Source: Cryptosporangium phraense (GTDB taxonomy: Bacteria; Actinomycetota; Actinomycetes; Mycobacteriales; Cryptosporangiaceae). Taken from it: a stretch of DNA of 64,000 nucleotides. The stretch is from assembly GCF_006912135.1 (NCBI RefSeq), contig NZ_VIRS01000035.1, positions 1 through 64,000 of the forward strand, in the 5' to 3' direction. Of this stretch, positions 1-8,644 are shown one piece after another (the first letter of the stretch is position 1; each line of letters begins with the position of its first letter). Under the pieces are notes generated by a model, which was given only the letters and a program-made list of their open reading frames with translations, made no database searches and was not told the DNA's origin. Made by a program: the position numbers and the translations under genes.

Positions 1-210
1 ACGGGCTGCGCCGACGAGGCCGCGGCCGGCCGGCCGGGGCCCGACGACCAGCCCAGCTGCGCCAGCGGCAACGTCGACGGACCGGACTGCGGCGGATACG
101 GCCCGGCCGGCGGGACCCGAGCCGCCCCACTCACCGGCGCCGAAGGGACCCGGGCGGCGCCGGTTGCGCGTTCGGGCCGGCCAGCTCGACCGTCGGAAGG
201 GTTGGGCTGA
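1..210 (+). CDS. C-terminal fragment of an unknown Cys/Gly/Pro-rich protein (5' end outside window)
   Basis: Frame 1 is open from the first base to a TGA at 208-210 and gives 69 residues. The first 40 are rich in Gly, Ala and Asp and carry three Cys (in TGCAD, PSCASG and PDCGGYG); the rest is Ala/Arg/Pro-rich. Third codon positions are mostly G or C over the first 120 bases, as expected for real coding sequence here, and looser afterwards. No family is recognised. It could be the tail of a secreted or low-complexity protein, or a chance opening in GC-rich DNA. Confidence 0.35.
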   Translation, partial: TGCADEAAAGRPGPDDQPSCASGNVDGPDCGGYGPAGGTRAAPLTGAEGTRAAPVARSGRPARPSEGLG

Positions 211-454
211 CCGTTCACGATGCTCCCCGCTTCACCGGCAGGGCACACCGACCACCGTTGCCCCGTCAGGCGCGATCGTAGGCAGCCGACGCCGCACCCA
301 AATCCCGCTTCGAACCCGCAAAAGGGGTCAGAAGTCAGCCCGGCGCTCCGAAACTTTAGGCACTACCTAAGCGGGCGTTAAGAAAGTTCACAGAATCGCG
401 ATTCGGTTCCGACCCTTGGTGGATTGACTAGGAATCATCCCGGTATGCAACCGA
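211..454. other. Intergenic stretch, no gene recognised
   Basis: No ORF with convincing codon bias is seen. A 12-bp perfect palindrome GAATCGCGATTC lies at 393-404, next to a single GTTCAC hexamer at 385-390. The hexamer has no second 11-bp unit, so it is not called a PHO box. The stretch separates a rightward gene tail from the 3' end of a leftward pseudogene, so it is probably a region between convergent genes. Confidence 0.5.
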
Positions 455-1687
455 TCAATTCGTCGATGCCGCCTCTGCCGGTTCCTCCCCAACGTCGTCC
501 CGCTCCGCCGGTGCCGCAGCCGCGACCGGCCGCCGAGGCAAAAACATGAACGCGACGATCGCGCCGAGCCACGCCACCAGCGCCGCCCCCACCGCGGTCA
601 CGTGCATGGCGTCCACGAAAGAGTCCTTGGCCGACTCGACCAGGGCCAGCGCGTCGCGCGGGGCGGAAGCCGCCAACCGACCCGCGGCCTCCAGCGCGCC
701 GCCGATCGACTCCCCGGCGCCGTCGCGGGCGGCCGAAGGCAGCACGTCGACCGCGTCGCCGAGGTTCGTCCGGTAGGACGCCGAGAGCAGCGACCCCATG
801 ATCGCGACGCCGAGCGCCCCACCGACCATCCGCACGGTGTTGTTCACGGCCGAGCCCGCCCCGGCCCGAGCCCGCGGCACCGCGGACATGACCGCCTCGG
901 TGGCCGGCGCCATCGCGTTACCCATCCCGAAGCCGAGCGCGAACACGACGATCTCGATGACCCAGATCGGCGTGTCCCGGCCGACGAACGAGTACGCCCC
1001 CAGCGCGAACCCGACCAGCGTCATCCCGAACGCGACGACGACCCGGGTACCGAATCGGGCCGCCATCTTCGCCGATCGGGGCGCGGCCAGCGCGATCCCC
1101 ACCGCGACCGGCACGACGAGCAGACCGGCCTCCAGCGGCGAGTAGTCACGCACCGCCTGCCAGAAGTAGGCCAGGAAGAACGTGGCGCCCTGCATCGCGA
1201 AGAAGACCAGCCCGATACTGGCCGCCCCGGCCGAGAACGCCGCGTTCTTGAACAGCGTGACGTCCAGCGACGGATGGCTGCTGCGCGCCTCGACGATCAC
1301 GAACAGCGCGACCAACGCGATGCCGCCGAGCACCGGCCCGAGCACGGCCGGCGAGCCCCAGTCGTTCGTTTCGCCGCCGTGGATGATGCCGTAGACCAGC
1401 AGCGACAGGCCGGCGATCGAGAGGAGCACGCCGAACGGGTCGATCCGGCCCGGCGACGGGTCCTTCGACTCCGGCACGATCAGCGCGATCGCGACCACCC
1501 CGACGATCACGAACGGGACGTTGACCAGGAAGACCGAGCCCCACCAGAAGTGCTCCAGCAGCAGCCCGCCGGTCACCGGCCCATCAGCGCCCGGGTGCCG
1601 ATCAGCTGGCCCGGCGTCGAAGCGAACGCCGAGGCAGCCAGCGGCGCCGATGCACGGTCTCTTGGTCCACGGGCGATATTCTTGCAC
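455..1687 (-). pseudogene. Broken DHA2-type MFS drug-efflux transporter (5' truncated, internal deletion)
   Basis: From about 1580 down to 455 the leftward frame encodes roughly helices 5-14 of a 14-helix DHA2 (EmrB/QacA) transporter, starting at GPVTGGLLLEHFWWGSVFLVN, the motif C region. Immediately upstream (about 1583-1653) the preceding family segment, ending STPGQLIGTRALMG, is still readable but in another frame, and the roughly 30-40 residues that normally separate the two are absent. Helices 1-2 are also missing. The open frame itself begins at an ATG at 1687 with unrelated residues (MQEYRPWTKR). This is a remnant of a once complete gene of about 500 codons; a functional short transporter is very unlikely. 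Confidence 0.85.
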
Positions 1688-1718
1688 GCCGCAACTTTTT
1701 AGTTGCGTGAGGCAAAGA

Positions 1719-2210
1719 TCACTCGGGAGCGCCGGCCCAGTCGGAGAAGGCCTCCAGGTTGGCGAGCGACTCGCCGCGCTTCACGCGCCAGGCCCACTCA
1801 CGCCGGATCGCGGTCGGAAACCCGATCTCGAGCATCCGGTTGAAGCTCCCGTCCGAGTACTCCAGCACCGACCCCAGCAGCCGATCCAGCTCGTCTTCGT
1901 TGACCGACGTCAGCGACACCCGGCCGGTGAGGAACACGTCACCGGCCTTGTCGATGCTGAACGCCACCCCGTACATCCGCGCGTTCCTCGTCAAGAGGTA
2001 CGCGTACAGCTCGGCCTGGTTCTCGTCCGGGTGACGCATGACGAACGCCTCGATGCGCAGCGCGTGGTCGCCGATCACCAGGTTCGCCAGCGTCTTCTGC
2101 TTGCGCGTCCCGGGCAGCGTGACGACGAAGTCGCCGCCGGGCGTCCGGTCGTACTCGACGTCCCGCTCCTTCAGGTACGCCTCGACCACCGCGACCAGGT
2201 CGTCCTTCAT
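1719..2210 (-). CDS. YbjN domain-containing protein
   Basis: 163 residues, soluble, no signal peptide. The fold resembles the YbjN/type III secretion chaperone-like family: an N-terminal helix (MKDDLVAVVEAYLKERDVEY), a beta sheet (DFVVTLPGTRKQ), the typical segment HALRIEAFVMRHPDENQAE, and a C-terminal helical part. In actinobacteria such a gene commonly sits next to mshA, as here, where it follows mshA by 9 bp on the same strand and is probably co-transcribed. Molecular role is not established; a link to mycothiol synthesis is only suggested by position. Confidence 0.85.
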   Translation of the reverse strand: MKDDLVAVVEAYLKERDVEYDRTPGGDFVVTLPGTRKQKTLANLVIGDHALRIEAFVMRHPDENQAELYAYLLTRNARMYGVAFSIDKAGDVFLTGRVSLTSVNEDELDRLLGSVLEYSDGSFNRMLEIGFPTAIRREWAWRVKRGESLANLEAFSDWAGAPE

Positions 2211-2219
2211 CAGACCTCC

Positions 2220-3509
2220 TCAGACCGGCGCCAGATGACCCGAGCGGGAACGCATTGCGGCACGGTACCCGTCCAGAAGTCCGTCCGCAGTGTGCTGCCA
2301 GGAGAACCGGGCCGCATGGCGCACGCCACCGCGACCGAGCGCCGCGCGGTAGCGCGGCTCGGCGATCAGTCGGCGCAGGACGGTCGCGTAGTCGGCCGGG
2401 TCGTGCGACGGGACCAGGATGCCGGACCGGCCGTCGGCCACCGCAGTCGGTAAACCGCCGACCGCCGCCGCGACCACCGGCGTTCCGCACGCCTGCGCCT
2501 CGACCGCCACCAGCCCGAACGACTCGTTGTGGCTCGGCACGACCGTGACGTCCGCGGCCCGGTAGAGCTGACCCAGCTCGTCCGGCGGCAGCGGCTTCAG
2601 GAACCGCACCAGGTCGCTGACCCCGAGGACCGAGGCCAGCCGCCGCAGAGCGGCCGGCTCCCCCATCCCGTTCCCGCTCGCCCCACCGCACACGACGACG
2701 GTCAACGAGCGGCGCAGCGCGGGGTCGGCGGCGACCAGGTCGGCGGCCGCGCGAACCAGGATGTCCGGGGCCTTGAGCGGCTGGATCCGCCCGACGAACA
2801 GCAGCACGGTGCCGTCCTCCGGCAGCCCGAACCGGCGCCGGGCGACCCGCCGGTCACCGGGCTGGAACCGCCCGAGATCGACGCCGGGCGACACCGTCGT
2901 CACGCGGGCCGGGTCGGCGCCGTAGAGGTCGACGAGCTGCCCGGCCTCGGCCGGGGTGTTGGCCACCAGCAGGTCGGAGTCGGCGACCACCTGCTCCTCG
3001 CCGAGCACGCGCCCGGCCGGCTCCGGCCTGTCACCAGCCGCCAGCGCGGCGTTCTTCACCTTGGCCAGCGTGTGCGCGGAGTGCACGAGCGGGACGCCCC
3101 AGCGCATCCGGGCCAGGCTGCCGACCTGGCCGGACAGCCAGTAGTGCGAGTGCACGAGGTCGTACCAGCCCGGTTCCTGGTGCGCCTCGGCCTCGAGCAC
3201 GGCCCCGGAGAACGCGCACAGCTGGCCGGGCAGCTCGTCCCGGGGCAGGCCCTCGTACGGACCCGCGGGCACGTGCCGGACCAGCACCCCCGGCGCCATC
3301 TCGACGACCGGCGGCAGGTCGGACGACGTCGCCCGGGTGAAGATCTCGATCTCGACGCCCGCGGCCGCGAGCCGCCGGGACACCTCGGCGACGTAGACGT
3401 TCATCCCGCCCGCGTCGCCGGTTCCTGGTTGGTCTAGCGGAGAGGTATGGAGGGTGATCGTCGCTACCCGACGAGGCAACCGCCCGCGATTGCGGGTCGA
3501 CAACGACAC
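2220..3509 (-). CDS. mshA: D-inositol-3-phosphate glycosyltransferase MshA
   Basis: First step of mycothiol synthesis: transfers GlcNAc from UDP-GlcNAc to 1D-myo-inositol 3-phosphate. A GT4/GT-B glycosyltransferase. Family motifs are clear: [20 protein letters not shown] near the N-terminus, [24 protein letters not shown], the [14 protein letters not shown] loop and the C-terminal nucleotide-binding E-x7-E in [20 protein letters not shown]. The frame is open up to an ATG at 3599, but I choose the GTG at 3509 because GGAGGGGAG lies about 7 bases before it; that gives 429 residues, close to family size. It is divergent from the reductase gene and followed by a YbjN-like gene. mshD is also in this window (42818-43705). 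Confidence 0.94.
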   Translation of the reverse strand: MSLSTRNRGRLPRRVATITLHTSPLDQPGTGDAGGMNVYVAEVSRRLAAAGVEIEIFTRATSSDLPPVVEMAPGVLVRHVPAGPYEGLPRDELPGQLCAFSGAVLEAEAHQEPGWYDLVHSHYWLSGQVGSLARMRWGVPLVHSAHTLAKVKNAALAAGDRPEPAGRVLGEEQVVADSDLLVANTPAEAGQLVDLYGADPARVTTVSPGVDLGRFQPGDRRVARRRFGLPEDGTVLLFVGRIQPLKAPDILVRAAADLVAADPALRRSLTVVVCGGASGNGMGEPAALRRLASVLGVSDLVRFLKPLPPDELGQLYRAADVTVVPSHNESFGLVAVEAQACGTPVVAAAVGGLPTAVADGRSGILVPSHDPADYATVLRRLIAEPRYRAALGRGGVRHAARFSWQHTADGLLDGYRAAMRSRSGHLAPV

Positions 3510-3620
3510 CCGTAACTCCCCTCCACGAGGTAGAACCGCCAGGAAAGAACGTCGTCGGTCATCCCCGAACCCGAGCCTACGTAACACTCCCGACTTCAAC
3601 TATCTTCCAGCGAACGCTCG

Positions 3621-3659
3621 GGTCCGAGACATGCGGCGCTCCGGTCCGAGACATGCGGC
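3621..3659. repeat. 17-bp direct repeat in the mshA/SDR divergent region (possible operator)
   Basis: GGTCCGAGACATGCGGC occurs twice without mismatch, at 3621-3637 and 3643-3659, with a 22-bp period (two helical turns). The second copy abuts a -10-like CACTAT at 3659-3664, seven bases before the ATG of the reductase at 3672, which therefore looks leaderless. The arrangement suits a dimeric regulator bound on one face of the DNA. No known consensus is recognised. Confidence 0.6.
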
Positions 3660-3671
3660 ACTATCGGGGGC

Positions 3672-4430
3672 ATGAGCAACCCCCGTCCGGTCGCGGTCGT
3701 CACCGGCGCCAGCAGCGGTATCGGAGCAGCGAGCGCCCGGCGCCTCGCGGCCGAAGGTTTCCAGGTGGTCCTGGGGGCCCGTCGGCGCGACCGGCTCGAC
3801 GAGCTGGCGAAGGAACTCGACGGTGTCGCGGTGACTCTCGACGTCACCGACGAGGCCTCGGTGACCGCGTTCGCGGAGGCCGTCGAGGCCCTCCCCGGAC
3901 CGCTGAAAGTGCTGGTCAACAACGCCGGTGGGGCCCGCGGGCAGGAGCCGATCGAGGTCACCGACCCGGCCGACTGGCAGTGGATGTACGAGGTCAACGT
4001 CATCGGCACGCTGCGCGTCACGAAGGCGCTGCTGCCCGCGCTGAAGGCGGCCGACGACGCGATCGTCGTGCTGATGTCGTCCACCGCCGGGCACGGCGTC
4101 TACGAGGGTGGCGCCGGCTACACCGGGGCCAAGCACGCGATCAACGCGTTCTCCGAGACCCTGCGTCTGGAGCTCAACGGGCTGCCGATTCGGGTGACCG
4201 AAATCGCACCGGGGATGGTGAAGACCGACGAGTTCTCGGTGACCCGGTTCAAGGGCGACCAGGCCCGGGCCGACAAGGTCTACGAGGGCGTGGCCGAGCC
4301 GCTCACCGCCGACGACATCGCCGACATCGTCGGCTGGACCGTCACCCGGCCCAAGCACGTCGACATCGACCTGGTCGTCGTCCGGCCGGTCGCCCAGGCG
4401 TCGAACTACAAGGTCTCCCGGAAGGCATGA
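3672..4430 (+). CDS. SDR family NAD(P)-dependent oxidoreductase (YdfG-like)
   Basis: 252 residues, classical short-chain dehydrogenase. The cofactor motif TGASSGIG is at residues 12-19, NNAGG near 90, the catalytic Ser in LMSSTAG and the YxxxK pair in YTGAKHA. The EIAPGMVKTDEF segment and the C-terminal region resemble the YdfG/3-hydroxy-acid dehydrogenase group, often NADP-dependent; the substrate is unknown. Its stop overlaps the start of the methyltransferase gene (ATGA at 4427-4430), so the two are translationally coupled. Probably leaderless; see the repeat at 3621-3659. Confidence 0.92.
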   Translation: MSNPRPVAVVTGASSGIGAASARRLAAEGFQVVLGARRRDRLDELAKELDGVAVTLDVTDEASVTAFAEAVEALPGPLKVLVNNAGGARGQEPIEVTDPADWQWMYEVNVIGTLRVTKALLPALKAADDAIVVLMSSTAGHGVYEGGAGYTGAKHAINAFSETLRLELNGLPIRVTEIAPGMVKTDEFSVTRFKGDQARADKVYEGVAEPLTADDIADIVGWTVTRPKHVDIDLVVVRPVAQASNYKVSRKA

Positions 4431-5209
4431 GGCTCGCCGCGGGGCGTGCCCGGGCGCTGGGCCTGCCCACCCGCGGCACCACCAACCCCAACCGGCTGCG
4501 CCGGATGGACCGCTGGCTGGTCGACGCGCTGCGGGCCACGCCCCCGGCGCTGGTGGTCGACCTCGGGTACGGCTCGTCGCCGGTCACGACCGTCGAGCTC
4601 TACGCCCGCTTGCGGACGATCGATCCGGACGTCCGGGTGGTGGGCCTGGAACTCGACGCCACCCGGGTGGAGGCGGCCGAGCGTGCCGCCGATCCGCCCG
4701 GGTTGACGTTCCGGCGGGGCGGGTTCGAGCTGGCCGGGCTCCGTCCCGGCGTCGTCCGGGCCGCCAACGTCCTGCGCCAGTACGACGAGAAGGCCGCCGC
4801 GGCCGCCTGGACGACGCTGCGGCAGAACCTCGCACCCGACGGCCTGCTGATCGACGGGACCTGCGACGAGCTCGGCCGGATCGGCGGCTGGGTCGCGGTC
4901 GGCCCGGAAGGGCCGCGCACGCTGACGTTCGCGGTCCGGCTGGCGTCGCTGGACCGGCCCTCCACGCTGGCCGAGCGCCTGCCCAAGGCCCTGATCCACC
5001 GGAACGTGCCGGGCGAGCGCGTGCACGCGCTGCTGACCGCGTTCGACGCGGCCTGGGACGCGGCCGCCCCGCTGGCGCCGTTCGGCCCGCGCCAGCGCTG
5101 GGTCGGGGCGGTGACCCGGCTGCGCGACGAGGGCTGGCCGGTGCTGGGGACGCCTCGGCGGTGGCGACTCGGGGAGATGACGCTCCCGTGGGAGGCGGTA
5201 GCCCCGTAA
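4427..5209 (+). CDS. Class I SAM-dependent methyltransferase-like protein
   Basis: 260 residues. The N-terminal LVVDLGYGSSPVTTVEL resembles the glycine-rich SAM motif I, followed by an acidic residue at the end of strand 2 (VVGLELDATRVEAAERA); LAPDGLLIDGTCDE resembles the post-motif II region. The acceptor is unknown. The start is the ATG overlapping the preceding stop (ATGA). The pairing with an SDR gene suggests a shared pathway that I cannot identify. A 76-bp gap follows before the next gene. Confidence 0.78.
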   Translation: MRLAAGRARALGLPTRGTTNPNRLRRMDRWLVDALRATPPALVVDLGYGSSPVTTVELYARLRTIDPDVRVVGLELDATRVEAAERAADPPGLTFRRGGFELAGLRPGVVRAANVLRQYDEKAAAAAWTTLRQNLAPDGLLIDGTCDELGRIGGWVAVGPEGPRTLTFAVRLASLDRPSTLAERLPKALIHRNVPGERVHALLTAFDAAWDAAAPLAPFGPRQRWVGAVTRLRDEGWPVLGTPRRWRLGEMTLPWEAVAP

Positions 5210-5285
5210 CACTCCGCGCCCCCGAACAGCGGACGCCCTAGGCTTGGGCGCAACGAATCCGATCACCACGGACAGGACGCGACTC

Positions 5286-6050
5286 ATGAGCGAGAGCCGC
5301 CCGGACGCGGAGTTCTGGCTGGACAGCCTGCGGCGCGAAGGCGCCGCCTTCCGCGCGGCGGTGACACCCGAGACGCTGGCGTCGCCGGTCCCCTCCTGTC
5401 CCGGGTGGACGGTGGCGGACCTGGTGGCCCACGTCGGAGCGGTGTACCGGCGGCACGCCGCACACGTGGTCCGCGGGGTGACCACGCAGCCGGAAGGACA
5501 GATCGACCCGGGCGCCGCGCCCGCGGGCCCGGCGGTGATCGAGTGGTGGGACGAGTCGTTCCGGCTCATCCTGGCCGCGTTGGACTCCACCGACCCGGCC
5601 GCGCCGGCCTGGAACTGGTCCATCCAGGAGCAGGTCGCGCGGTTCTGGTTCCGGCGGATGGCCCACGAGACCGCGGTGCACCGCTGGGACGCCCAGCTCG
5701 GCGCCGGCGCCGCCCTGACCGAGCCGATCGACGCCCCGCTGGCCGTCGACGGTATCGACGAGCGGCTCGACACGTACCTGGCCGGCAAGCACGACTGGCC
5801 CGACGACACGCCCCGGGGCGTCATCACGCTGCGCGCCACCGACGCCGACGGCCACTGGGCCGTGCGGATGCGTGGCGTCGGCATCTCGTTGCTCGACACC
5901 GGGACCGTGTTCGACGACGAGCCGCACGCCCAGGCCGCGGTGACCGGCACCGCGAGCGACCTGGAGCTGGCGCTCTGGGGCCGGGTGCCGCTCGCAGTCC
6001 TCACCGTCGAGGGCAACCCGGCCCTCCCCGAGGCCCTGTTCAACGCCTAG
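5286..6050 (+). CDS. Maleylpyruvate isomerase family mycothiol-dependent enzyme
   Basis: 254 residues from the ATG at 5286. The N-terminal half is a DinB-like four-helix bundle of the mycothiol-binding MDMPI_N type: VPSCPGWTVADLVAHVGAVYRRH, later WFRRMAHETAVHRWDAQ, whose His residues resemble the metal-binding set of the family; the C-terminal part is the small alpha/beta MDMPI_C domain. Family members use mycothiol as cofactor for isomerisation or thiol transfer; the real substrate here is open. It fits the presence of mshA and mshD in the window. Its stop overlaps the stop of the convergent SMR gene by 4 bp. Confidence 0.88.
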   Translation: MSESRPDAEFWLDSLRREGAAFRAAVTPETLASPVPSCPGWTVADLVAHVGAVYRRHAAHVVRGVTTQPEGQIDPGAAPAGPAVIEWWDESFRLILAALDSTDPAAPAWNWSIQEQVARFWFRRMAHETAVHRWDAQLGAGAALTEPIDAPLAVDGIDERLDTYLAGKHDWPDDTPRGVITLRATDADGHWAVRMRGVGISLLDTGTVFDDEPHAQAAVTGTASDLELALWGRVPLAVLTVEGNPALPEALFNA

Positions 6051-6382
6051 GACGAGTGGGCGGCGCCGCTCAGGTTGACCAGCACGACGCCGGCGATGAT
6101 CAGCAGGATGCCGGCGATCGCCGGTAGCCCGAGTTTGTCGCCGAACGCCAACCACCCGATGATCGCGATCAGGCCGGTACCCACCCCGGCCCAGACCGCG
6201 TAGGCGGTGCCGATGCCCAGGCCCTGTTTCAGGGCCTGGGAGAGCCCGAAGAACGACCAGCCGTACCCGAGCACGACGACGATGCTCGCCCACAGCACCG
6301 TGAACCCGTGCGACGCCTTGAGCGCGCTGGTCGCGATCACCTCGGCGATGATCGCGGAGCCCAGCCAGATCCAGACGCTCAC
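6047..6382 (-). CDS. Small multidrug resistance (SMR) family transporter
   Basis: 111 residues with four predicted membrane helices, the EmrE/SugE size. The essential helix-1 glutamate is present in WLGSAIIAEVIATSALK; helix 2-3 carries GYGWSFFGLSQALKQ and GIGTAYAVWAGVGT, typical of the quaternary-ammonium or guanidinium branch. The GTG start at 6382 overlaps the stop of alaX (GTGA), so translation is coupled. It is the last gene of an lrp-alaX-SMR operon. Efflux of cationic compounds or guanidinium is the family role; the substrate cannot be told. Confidence 0.92.
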   Translation of the reverse strand: MSVWIWLGSAIIAEVIATSALKASHGFTVLWASIVVVLGYGWSFFGLSQALKQGLGIGTAYAVWAGVGTGLIAIIGWLAFGDKLGLPAIAGILLIIAGVVLVNLSGAAHSS

Positions 6383-7098
6383 GCGAGCCGCAGCCGCACG
6401 CGGCGGAAGCCCTTGCCCTTGTTCTCGATCTTCGCCACCGTGATGTGCCCGATCTGCTTGGTCGACGCCACGTGCGTCCCGCCGTCGGCCTGCGCGTCCA
6501 GGCCGACGATGTCCACCACCCGCACCTCGGTGAGCTCCGGCGGCACCAGGTTCGTCGCGGTGCGGATGATGTCGGGGATCGCGAACGCCTCGTCGCTGGG
6601 CAGCACCCTGACCTCGACCGGGCGGTCGGCGGCCACCTCCAGGTTCACCGCGTCCTCGATCGTCTGCTTGAACCCGGGCGGGACCTCGGGCAGGTTGAAG
6701 TCCATCCGGGCCTCGCCCGGCTCCATGTTGCCGCCGGTGACCAGCGCGCCGAAGTCCCGGAACACGACGCCGCAGAGCACGTGCAGGCCGGAGTGCGTGC
6801 GCATGAGCAGCGTCCGGCGGTCGTCGTCGAGCGCGCCCCGGACCGCGGTGCCGACCGGCGGCACCGGGTCGCCCTCGGCCGGGATCAGGTACAGGTCGTC
6901 GCCCTTCCGGGTACCGGCGATACGGGTCTGGGTGCCGCCCCAGAGCAGCGTCCCGTGGTCCGGCGGCTGGCCTCCGCCGCCCGGGTAGAACGCCGAGCGG
7001 TCGAGGACGATCCCCTGCTCGGGATCGACGTGCAGCACGGTGGCGTCCCACTCGCGGAGCGTCGGATCGAGGAGGTCGAGTCGGTGGGTGTGCGCCAT
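6379..7098 (-). CDS. AlaX-type alanyl-tRNA editing protein
   Basis: 239 residues, a stand-alone homologue of the AlaRS editing domain that hydrolyses mischarged Ser- or Gly-tRNA(Ala). The N-terminal beta domain has FYPGGGGQPPDHG; the zinc-binding first motif is HSGLH (RTHSGLHVL) and the second region is DGGTHVASTKQIG. Only 4 bp separate it from the upstream Lrp-type gene, and it overlaps the SMR gene downstream. The editing role follows from the family; no tRNA specificity can be read from the sequence. Confidence 0.88.
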   Translation of the reverse strand: MAHTHRLDLLDPTLREWDATVLHVDPEQGIVLDRSAFYPGGGGQPPDHGTLLWGGTQTRIAGTRKGDDLYLIPAEGDPVPPVGTAVRGALDDDRRTLLMRTHSGLHVLCGVVFRDFGALVTGGNMEPGEARMDFNLPEVPPGFKQTIEDAVNLEVAADRPVEVRVLPSDEAFAIPDIIRTATNLVPPELTEVRVVDIVGLDAQADGGTHVASTKQIGHITVAKIENKGKGFRRVRLRLA

Positions 7099-7102
7099 GC
7101 CG

Positions 7103-7558
7103 TCACGGTAGTCGTGACACGACGGGGTTCGACGTGTGCTGGTAGATCACCGAGGTGTTGAAGCCGACGACCTCCCGCCGCACGGTGATCCGATCCATCA
7201 GGAACGTGTGCATCGCGTCCACGTCCGGCACCGCGACGTGCAGCAGGATGTCTTGCGGGCCGGTCACCACGTACACCGAGAGCACCTCTGGCAGCCCGGC
7301 CGTGTAGCTCTTGAAGTTCTGGATGACCTCCCGGTTCAGGGGCCTGAGCTGCACCGAGATCAGCGCCTGCACCGTGCGGTTCAGCGCGGCCAGGTCGACG
7401 GCCGCGTGGAAACCGGTGAGCACGCCGGCCGCGCGCAGCGCCCGGACCCGCTCCAAGCACGTGGAGGGCGCGAGGCCGACCGCGGCGGCCAGTTCACGGT
7501 TGGTCTGCCGAGCATCCCGCTGCAGATGCGCCAGGATCGCCGAATCAATGTCGTCCAT
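7103..7558 (-). CDS. Lrp/AsnC family transcriptional regulator
   Basis: 151 residues. The N-terminal winged helix (MDDIDSAILAHLQRDARQTNRELAAAVGLAPSTCLERVRAL region) and the C-terminal RAM effector domain (ISVQLRPL, VYVVTGPQDILLHVAVPD) are both complete. An alternative ATG lies at 7567. It is divergent from an amino-acid dehydrogenase gene and likely controls it, sensing a branched-chain or aromatic amino acid, as is common for such pairs. An inverted repeat lies in the shared upstream region (7581-7595). First gene of an operon with alaX and an SMR transporter. Confidence 0.92.
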   Translation of the reverse strand: MDDIDSAILAHLQRDARQTNRELAAAVGLAPSTCLERVRALRAAGVLTGFHAAVDLAALNRTVQALISVQLRPLNREVIQNFKSYTAGLPEVLSVYVVTGPQDILLHVAVPDVDAMHTFLMDRITVRREVVGFNTSVIYQHTSNPVVSRLP

Positions 7559-7580
7559 GCCCGGCATTCTCGCGCCGCCG

Positions 7581-7595
7581 CCGAATTTCATTCGG
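7581..7595. promoter_or_regulatory. Inverted repeat between lrp-type gene and dehydrogenase (candidate Lrp operator)
   Basis: CCGAAT-TTC-ATTCGG, a perfect 6-bp inverted repeat with a 3-bp AT-rich spacer, within the 78-bp divergent gap. Size and position suit an Lrp/AsnC dimer site that could repress both directions. No experimental consensus is matched. Confidence 0.5.
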
Positions 7596-7636
7596 GTGCG
7601 GCTCATACCAGCCAGAGGAACATCTACTTTCGCGGC

Positions 7637-8644
7637 ATGTTCACGCATGAGGAACTGCACGTCACTGCGGGTCGTCGGTCCGGGGTCCCGATCGCTCTCG
7701 CCATTCACTCGACCGCACTGGGGCAGGCGCTCGGCGGCTGCCGGATCTGGCACTACGCGGACTGGCGGGACGGCGTCGAGGACGCGCTGCGCCTGTCGTC
7801 CGCGATGACCGCCAAGAACGCGCTGGCCGGCCTGGCCAACGGAGGTGGCAAGACGGTGGCCGTGCTGCCGCCGGCCGCGCGTCCGGACCGGCGTGAGCTG
7901 CTGCTCGACGTCGGCGACGCGGTGGCCGCGCTGGGCGGCCGGTACGGCACCGGCCCGGACGTCGGGAGTTCGTCCGACGACATGACCGTGATCGGCGAGC
8001 GCACGTCGCACGTGTTCTGCCGTCCGGTCGCGGACGGGGGCAGCGGCAGCTCGTCCCCCGGCACGGCCGCCGGGGTGATCGCGGCGCTGCGCGCCACGGT
8101 CCCGGACCTCGCGTCCGGCCGGTTCGCCGTCGTCGGCCTCGGCTCGGTCGGCGCCGACGTCGCCCGCCGGCTCGCTGCGGCCGGGGCCCGGTTGACCGTG
8201 TCCGACGTCCGTCCCGACGCCAAAGCCCTGGCCGACGAGTTGGGAGCGGATTGGGCGTCGCCCGACGAAGCTCTGACCGCCGAGGGCGACGTGCTGGTGC
8301 CGGCCGCGCTCGGGGGCGTGCTCACCGCGGACCTGGTGCCGTCGCTGCGGTGCCGGGCGATCGTCGGGCCGGCGAACAACCAGCTCGCGTCGCCGGACGT
8401 GGCGGGGTTGCTGCACGAGCGGGGCATTCGCTGGGCTCCCGATTACGTGGTCAGTGCCGGCGGGATCATCCACGCGGTGGCCACCGAGCTCTACCGCGAG
8501 GCTCCCGAGGTGGTGGAGGCTCGGATCGAGGGCATCGGCGACACGCTCACCCGGGTCTACGACCTGGCCGATGCCCAGCACCTGACCCCGGCGGCCGCCG
8601 CCGAGCAGCTGGTCGCCGAGCGCCTCACCGGAGGAACTCGCTGA
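7637..8644 (+). CDS. Leu/Val/Phe-type amino-acid dehydrogenase
   Basis: 335 residues. Reversible NAD(P)-dependent oxidative deamination of a hydrophobic amino acid. The catalytic Lys lies in NGGGKTV near residue 73, equivalent to the GGGK of Glu/Leu/Phe/Val dehydrogenases; the Rossmann motif is FAVVGLGSVGADVARRL near 160; VGPANNQLAS and DYVVSAGGIIHA are family blocks. Slightly shorter than the usual 350-365 residues. The divergent Lrp-type gene suggests amino-acid-responsive control, pointing to branched-chain amino-acid catabolism. Its 3' end overlaps the convergent hydrolase gene by 20 bp. Confidence 0.9.
   Translation: MFTHEELHVTAGRRSGVPIALAIHSTALGQALGGCRIWHYADWRDGVEDALRLSSAMTAKNALAGLANGGGKTVAVLPPAARPDRRELLLDVGDAVAALGGRYGTGPDVGSSSDDMTVIGERTSHVFCRPVADGGSGSSSPGTAAGVIAALRATVPDLASGRFAVVGLGSVGADVARRLAAAGARLTVSDVRPDAKALADELGADWASPDEALTAEGDVLVPAALGGVLTADLVPSLRCRAIVGPANNQLASPDVAGLLHERGIRWAPDYVVSAGGIIHAVATELYREAPEVVEARIEGIGDTLTRVYDLADAQHLTPAAAAEQLVAERLTGGTR

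Noticed and set aside
164-370. Small rightward ORF of 68 codons
   Set aside because: Arg/Thr-rich, poor codon bias in the second half and no start signal; overlaps the frame that is open from the window edge.
385-404. Single GTTCAC next to a GAATCGCGATTC palindrome, considered as a PHO box
   Set aside because: No second 11-bp unit and no gene reads away from it.
602-1702. Rightward open frame over the efflux pseudogene
   Set aside because: Low-complexity Arg/His/Asp product, antisense to recognisable transporter helices.
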